64,000 bases of DNA, taken from Nitrosospira briensis C-128. GTDB lineage: Bacteria; Pseudomonadota; Gammaproteobacteria; Burkholderiales; Nitrosomonadaceae. Numbering within the stretch: position 1 is the first letter of the stretch; the number at the start of each line of letters is the position of its first letter. The stretch spans positions 2,046,001-2,110,000 of the forward strand of contig NZ_CP012371.1 of the NCBI RefSeq assembly GCF_000619905.2, in the 5' to 3' direction. The position numbers and the translations under genes are program-made. Below the pieces are notes generated by a model that saw only the letters and a program-made list of their open reading frames with translations, did no database searches and had not been told where the DNA came from. Shown here one piece after another: positions 59,582 through 64,000 of this stretch.

Positions 59582-60070
59582 TCAAGGGTTTTTCAGGGAT
59601 TGCCAATGTTTCAAACACAGTCTACCGGCCTCCGTGTCTGCCTGAATTTCCACATTGCGGCCAGTTTCAGCAATATGGAACAGAAAACTCAAATCGGCCT
59701 TGGGCAATAGGCCAGCTGCCTTTTCAGGCCATTCCACCAGGCAGATCGAGTTTGCGTTGAAATATTCCCGGAAACCTGCTTCTTCCCATTCAAAGGGATC
59801 TTTGAATCGATAAAAATCAAAGTGATAGAAGTATAACCTAGAAATTTTATAAAGTTCAACCAAATTGTATGTGGGGCTTTTTACTTTTGCGTGATAACCC
59901 AGGCCTCGGAGGATTCCTCGCGTCAGCGTCGTCTTGCCGGCACCGAGATCGCCATTCAGGAAAATAATCAGGCCAGGATGCAATATGGTTGCGATTTCCG
60001 CGCCGAGCGCCAGCGTTGCGGCTTCATCGGGAAGATCGCAATTGGCGTGATGACGGCTAGTGTGATGCAT
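59582..60070 (-). CDS. tsaE: tRNA threonylcarbamoyladenosine biosynthesis ATPase TsaE
   Basis: The 162-residue protein has the P-loop GDLGAGKTTLTRG at 40-52, the switch-like SPTYNLVELY, the Walker B-like HFDFYRF and the terminal-half VEWPEKA, all conserved in TsaE (YjeE). It supports TsaBD in making t6A on tRNAs reading ANN codons. The ATG at 60070 is preferred over ATG 60118, which adds 16 non-family residues. It forms a pair with amiC, a common gene order, and is divergent from the queG relic. Confidence 0.95.
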   Translation of the reverse strand: MHHTSRHHANCDLPDEAATLALGAEIATILHPGLIIFLNGDLGAGKTTLTRGILRGLGYHAKVKSPTYNLVELYKISRLYFYHFDFYRFKDPFEWEEAGFREYFNANSICLVEWPEKAAGLLPKADLSFLFHIAETGRNVEIQADTEAGRLCLKHWQSLKNP

Positions 60071-60139
60071 GACTGTCAGGAAAGGTATGATGCGCACTAT
60101 GCAAGAAAAAATCTCCAAAGATCCGCTGCAGATTTTCCC

Positions 60140-60640
60140 GGATCCGGCGATTTGATTTTACCCAGCTCGCCGAGCCGATCAAAGCCTGAGGTAATAAACC
60201 CGGTTTTCAGGATATTGCCGATGCGGGCGCGGAGATGACGCGGGCCGAATCGGGTTTGCTGGAATGGCTGAGGAAAGGTTACCACGGCGAGATGGATTAT
60301 ATGGCAAAGTACGATACACGACGTACCCGTCTGGCGGAACTCGTTCCCGGCACGCTGCGTGTGATCTTGGCGCGCATGAACTACATTCCGTGAGCGAGAC
60401 ATAGCTGGGCAGTGGTCCAGGATGGGATGGTGCATTTATTTCCCGATATGCCTGGGGACGAGATTGCCACTACGTACTGCGCGGACGCCTGCAAGAGCTT
60501 GCCGATAAAATTACCATGGACCAAGTGCATCGAGATTCGCCCAACCCAGGCTGTTATCGCGCCATACCGTCTGGATGCCGGGCACTGCATTGCAAGAGCG
60601 CCGGGACGACGTTTCGTCCTTGATACGCGAACACGCGCGT
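60140..60640 (+). pseudogene. queG: Epoxyqueuosine reductase QueG, degraded 5' part
   Basis: One frame encodes TQLAEPIKA, a TGA at 60187-60189, then GFQDIADAGAEMT, SGLLEWLRKGYHGEMDYMAK and LAELVPGTLRVILARMNYIP, followed by a second in-frame TGA at 60391-60393. Another frame then continues with AFISRYAWGRDCHYVLRGRL and QELADKIT. These are consecutive QueG segments. The iron-sulfur cluster Cys motifs and C-terminal repeats never follow. With two stops, a frameshift and a lost 3' half, the gene is dead. It is divergent from tsaE, the ancestral arrangement in many proteobacteria. Confidence 0.88.
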
Positions 60641-61093
60641 GGACATCATATCGGCATGAAGAGGGTGGTGTTTAGCCCTCAGTTCCAAGGATCGCGATAG
60701 CTCGAATCCGAGGTAAGCTATACCCGCTATTAATAACCTTATCTGCATGGGGTGTACCAAAGTCCAATTTGATCATGTCACTGAAATTGATAAGATTCAA
60801 ATATCGTTCAACTGGCGAATTAAGTGAACTCCTTCTGTAGCTTGTTGAATGGAACAAACTTTGTGAATTCGGAAAGATAGCGTCATGTTGGGCGCTTGCG
60901 ATCACGTAAAATGCTATTATGCGGACCTTGAATATGTGGGATTACGTGCTACAAATAGTCAGTTAGCCCTTGTGCTTGAGTCAATGCCGCCTTCAAAAGA
61001 GAAGCTGATTTATCGCCTCATATTTTTACTAAAAATCCTCTTCCAGCGGCCCCAGCAGACTTTAATAATCAATAAACAAGAAAAGGAAGTTCA
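60641..61093 (+). other. Gap upstream of the XrtA exopolysaccharide operon
   Basis: The first part may be eroded 3' queG sequence. The rest is AT-rich and has no convincing gene; a 70-codon plus frame at 60885-61097 has no family features and overlaps the promoter candidate. The operon start signals are expected here. Confidence 0.45.
60912..60920 (+). promoter_or_regulatory. Extended -10 promoter candidate for the XrtA operon
   Basis: TGC at 60912-60914 directly precedes TATTAT at 60915-60920, an extended -10 (TGn-TATAAT type, five of six). No good -35 is needed for this class. Transcription would begin near 60927, about 167 bases before the export gene. Confidence 0.38.
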
Positions 61094-61717
61094 GTGAGCG
61101 CTTCGTATATCAATATCAGAAAATGCCTTGCTTGTTTTGCTATTGTTTTTCCTGTCCTCATCATCGGCTGCAAATCATATCCATCGCTTTCTCCGGACGA
61201 CAAACATCTCGCGCATGATTACCTTATCGGTCCAGGAGACAATGTGGACATCATCGTTTGGCGCAATCCGGAAGTTTCCATGGCGGTACCGGTTCGGCCG
61301 GACGGGAAAATCACGACGCCTCTGGTAGAAGATTTACCGGCCAGCGGGAAGACATCAACGCAGTTGGCGCGAGATATCGAAGAAGCTTTATCGAAGTATA
61401 TTCAGCAGCCGGTTGTGACCGTTGTCGTGACGGAATTTGTCGGCCCCTACACTGAACAAATCCGAGTCATAGGGGAGGCGGCGAAGCCTCAGGCACTTCC
61501 ATATCGTGAAGAAATGACACTGATGGATGTTCTGATCGAGGTCGGGGGCATAACGGATTTTGCCGCAGGCAACAAGGCCAGGATCGTCCGTAACATAGAC
61601 GGAAAACAACACCAATTTAGCGTCCGATTGGATGATTTGATCAGGGATGGTGATATCTCGGCCAACGTGCCCATGCAACAGGGGGACGTTCTTGTCATAC
61701 CGGAAAGTTTCTTCTAA
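61094..61717 (+). CDS. XrtA system polysaccharide export lipoprotein (Wza-like)
   Basis: The 207-residue protein has a lipoprotein signal ending VLIIGC with the lipidated Cys near residue 26, then HDYLIGPGDNVDIIVWRNPE and VRPDGKITTPLVEDLPASGK of the poly_export domain, and a SLBB-like part (VIGEAAKPQALPYREEMTLM). This matches the exosortase A-linked export proteins (TIGR03027 type). It should form the periplasmic and outer-membrane path for the exopolysaccharide. The start is a GTG preceded by AGGAAG. The chain-length gene follows after a 281-base gap, longer than usual for this operon. Confidence 0.93.
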   Translation: MSASYINIRKCLACFAIVFPVLIIGCKSYPSLSPDDKHLAHDYLIGPGDNVDIIVWRNPEVSMAVPVRPDGKITTPLVEDLPASGKTSTQLARDIEEALSKYIQQPVVTVVVTEFVGPYTEQIRVIGEAAKPQALPYREEMTLMDVLIEVGGITDFAAGNKARIVRNIDGKQHQFSVRLDDLIRDGDISANVPMQQGDVLVIPESFF

Positions 61718-61998
61718 TGAAGTTGGGTTGCCTGGGTTAGCGCGGCAAAGAGCTTATCGAGGCATGGCGATAACTCTGCTATTGGCTTCATTGCAGACAT
61801 TTGGTTGGCAATATGCGTCTTTTTGCCAAACCGGCATTTATTATGAGAAAGCAGACTGGTTTCACCTTCAGGATGAAGACGCAAAAATATAACGACGAAG
61901 CAAAAATAGGCCGATTTCCGGACTATCAACCCAAAGACGACAGAAATAATCTTTCTGCAATAACGTCGACAATAGTACTTTTACGAGCCGTTTGACAT

Positions 61999-63525
61999 AT
62001 GGAGGAACTTACAGCCCAACTACTCGTTTACCTGAAAGGGGTCTGGAAATATCGCTGGGTTGCGGTAATCGCCGCCTGGGTCGTTGCTACGGCGGGATGG
62101 ACTATTGTTTATAAGCTACCTGATGATTATCAGTCCACCGCGAGGATTTACGTCGATACTCAAAATGTATTGAAGCCTTTGATGGCAGGCATGACGGTAT
62201 CTCCTGACATCCAACAGCAGGTTTCCATTATGAGTCGTACCCTTATCAGTCGTCCAAATGTGGAAAGAGTTATTCGGATGGTGGATCTGGACATAAAGGC
62301 AAAAAACGTAAAGGAACAGGAAAATCTCGTCAAAGACCTCATGAGTAAGATCCAGCTCGGGGCAGCCGGACGTGATAACCTTTTTACCATTCACTATAAC
62401 AATCAAAATCCAAAACTCGCCAAAGACATCGTTCAATCTCTACTCACTATTTTTGTCGAGGGCGGTCTTGGAGACAAGACACAGGACTCCTCATCTGCGA
62501 TTCGCTTTATTGATGAGCAGATCCGCAGTTATGAGGAGAAATTGATCGCGGGAGAAAATAATCTTAAGGCGTTCAAGCAGAAGAACATCGGACTGATGCC
62601 TCAGCAGGGCGGTGATTATTACTCCCAGCTATCTCAGGCTGTGGAGGATCTTAATAAAACAAGGCTGGAGTTGCGGGAGGCCGAGCAGGCACGCGACGCA
62701 ATCAAAAGACAAATTACCGGTGATGAGCCCGTTCTTCTGGTGGATCAGGATGATTCGATCTCGTCCATAGTCAATGTGGAGCTTGATTCTCGAATTGATG
62801 CGCTGGACAAGAATCTGGATGCGCTCAGGCTCAACTTTACGGAACTGCACCCCGACATCATATCGACGAAGCGTCTTATTGCGCAGCTTGAGGAACGTAA
62901 AAAGGAAGAAGCAAAGCTGACCAAACCTGGCGCTGACCCTGGCAAGAATTATAGTCCCATGTTGCAGCAGCTCAACGTGGCCTTAGCGGAAGCCGAGGCT
63001 GACGTCGCTTCAATGAGAGCCCGTGTGGAGGAATATACTTCCCGGTATGACCGGATGAAATCCCTCAGCAATGCCGTACCTCAAGTGGAAGCGGAGCTTA
63101 CGCAACTTAACCGCGACTATCAGGTAAATAAATCCAATTATGAAAAACTTCTCGAACGCCGTGAATCTGCAAAGATATCGGGAGATCTGGGTTCCGCTAC
63201 CGATTTGGTGTCGTTCAGGATTATTGATCCACCAACGGTTTCGGATAGACCAGTAGGCCCAGACCGCGGCAAGTTTTTTTCTATTGTTTTCCTGGGCGCC
63301 TTATTGGCGGGGATCGGCATAGCGTTTGTTATCAGTCAGGTACGGCCGACGTTCCATAGTCAAGCCAGCCTGCGTGAAATCTCCGGTAAGCCGATATTGG
63401 GTTCTATTCCCATGATCTGGACCGATCAGGAAAAAAGTAAGCGCAAAAAGCGGCTTTATGCGTTTGGTTTTTCCCTGCTGTCTTTGCTGGGTCTATACGG
63501 AACATTAATGGTAAAAATTGCTTAA
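61999..63525 (+). CDS. XrtA system chain-length determinant (Wzz-like)
   Basis: The 508-residue protein has an N-terminal membrane helix (VAVIAAWVVATAGWTIVYKL), a long periplasmic coiled coil, and a C-terminal helix pair. It opens EELTAQLLVYLKGVWKYRW and has YQSTARIYVDTQNVLKPLMA, both marks of the exosortase A-associated chain-length family (TIGR03007 type). It controls the length of the exported chain and activates the partner tyrosine kinase. The proline-rich segment usual before the last helix is represented by IDPPTVSDRPVGPDR. The kinase gene starts 335 bases downstream. Confidence 0.94.
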   Translation: MEELTAQLLVYLKGVWKYRWVAVIAAWVVATAGWTIVYKLPDDYQSTARIYVDTQNVLKPLMAGMTVSPDIQQQVSIMSRTLISRPNVERVIRMVDLDIKAKNVKEQENLVKDLMSKIQLGAAGRDNLFTIHYNNQNPKLAKDIVQSLLTIFVEGGLGDKTQDSSSAIRFIDEQIRSYEEKLIAGENNLKAFKQKNIGLMPQQGGDYYSQLSQAVEDLNKTRLELREAEQARDAIKRQITGDEPVLLVDQDDSISSIVNVELDSRIDALDKNLDALRLNFTELHPDIISTKRLIAQLEERKKEEAKLTKPGADPGKNYSPMLQQLNVALAEAEADVASMRARVEEYTSRYDRMKSLSNAVPQVEAELTQLNRDYQVNKSNYEKLLERRESAKISGDLGSATDLVSFRIIDPPTVSDRPVGPDRGKFFSIVFLGALLAGIGIAFVISQVRPTFHSQASLREISGKPILGSIPMIWTDQEKSKRKKRLYAFGFSLLSLLGLYGTLMVKIA

Positions 63526-63860
63526 CCCAAGGCCCGGGAATTAGAGATTCTCTTGCTTGTTACTGATCAGTATGAACATTTTGCCGGTGTAGGAAGGTTT
63601 GCCTTTCTGTGTTTCGCCTTATAACGATCTTTCAAGAGATAAGCCTTTATAGCACGGTATATTTTGTGGCAGCGGGCTCTCGGGAAAACGCTTATTTTTC
63701 GAATACAACTGCAGGGTACCGGAATTGCAGAATTCACCGTGATCGGCGCATTAACCGTTGAATCTCCAATCTACCCCTCCTGTTTTTAGTTTAGAACAGG
63801 CAGTTCGCAATTAATACAGAGCGACACCTGGCAAGTCCAAATCAGAATATTGGAGAAAGC
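63526..63860 (+). other. Intergenic gap in the XrtA operon with an inverted repeat
   Basis: No gene is seen in this 335-base gap. CCTGTT (63779-63784) and AACAGG (63795-63800) form a six-base inverted repeat around a 10-base AT-rich spacer, about 60 bases before the kinase start, and could be an operator. GGAG at 63851-63854 is the ribosome site of the next gene. Confidence 0.4.
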
Positions 63861-64000
63861 GTGAGCATTATTGAAAAAGCGGCAGCTAAACTCGAAAAAG
63901 AAGCGGAACCCAATGTCCAGCATACGCCGTCAGCCGCTTCCATAAATCCCGTTAAAGAACACTTGATTGAAAATGATGTTCCCAAAAATGATGCTTCCAA
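63861..64000 (+). CDS. XrtA-associated tyrosine autokinase, N-terminal part (3' end outside window)
   Basis: The GTG at 63861, with GGAG seven bases upstream, opens a frame that begins MSIIEKAAAKLEKEAEP and runs past the window end. This short charged start, directly after the Wzz-like gene, matches the exosortase A-linked tyrosine autokinases (TIGR03018 type), whose N termini begin SIIEKAxxKL. The Walker motifs and Tyr cluster lie outside. The call is based on 46 residues and gene order. Confidence 0.75.
   Translation, partial: MSIIEKAAAKLEKEAEPNVQHTPSAASINPVKEHLIENDVPKNDAS

Noticed and set aside
60885-61097. 70-codon ORF just upstream of the XrtA export gene
   Set aside because: It runs over the likely promoter, overlaps the export gene start and has no recognisable family or composition.

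Overview
The window looks like a chromosomal segment of a betaproteobacterium, most likely a Nitrosospira-like member of the Nitrosomonadaceae. That is inferred from the gene families, the atp-glmU-glmS and nadE-glnB gene orders and the exosortase-A (XrtA/PEP-CTERM) surface-glycan genes; no 16S rRNA gene is present to prove it. I see no tRNA, rRNA or CRISPR array.

Region 1 (1-27.3 kb) is a large surface-glycan locus. It opens with a tight plus-strand run: a methyltransferase tail, a VOC protein, FkbH, an acyl carrier protein, a NeuD-type acyltransferase, WbqC, a small 4-TM carrier, a WecE-type sugar aminotransferase and a GT39 membrane glycosyltransferase. Together these suggest that a 4-amino-sugar is made, decorated with an ACP-bound acyl group (FkbH family logic: glyceryl-ACP), flipped and transferred in the periplasm, much like the Arn pathway. 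Two GT4 enzymes (one of the XrtA-associated type), an OafA-type acyltransferase and a CapK-like ligase follow. Next come mixed-orientation glycan genes: methyltransferases, GT2 and GT4 enzymes, a Wzx-type flippase, a sulfotransferase with an APS kinase, an XrtA-associated O-ligase and a polysaccharide deacetylase. Several genes here are AT-richer than the rest, as is common for exchanged glycan genes.

Region 2 (27.4-39.2 kb) is housekeeping: a DUF3565-DUF1971 protein, the complete F-type ATP synthase operon atpIBEFHAGDC with a good promoter and a strong terminator, then glmU and glmS, which feed UDP-GlcNAc into the glycan pathways.

Region 3 (39.15-45.95 kb) is an accessory island directly downstream of glmS, the classical Tn7 target. 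It holds debris of a serine recombinase, an IS3-type transposase, a VirD4/TraG-type coupling protein and possibly a YhaN-like ATPase. It also holds three uncharacterised minus-strand genes: two small membrane-anchored proteins and a 1118-residue beta-helix-like protein with two C-terminal membrane segments.

Region 4 (45.9-60.7 kb) returns to core genes: a BepA-like M48 protease, PII protein, NAD synthetase, a COG3146-type acyltransferase, a GT2-GtrA fusion flanked by two nearly identical 169-bp MITE-like elements, a Nudix hydrolase, a MacAB-like four-gene ABC exporter, AmiC amidase, TsaE, and a decayed queG.

Region 5 (60.7-64 kb) is the start of the XrtA exopolysaccharide operon: Wza-like export lipoprotein, Wzz-like chain-length protein and the first codons of the XrtA tyrosine autokinase, cut by the window end.
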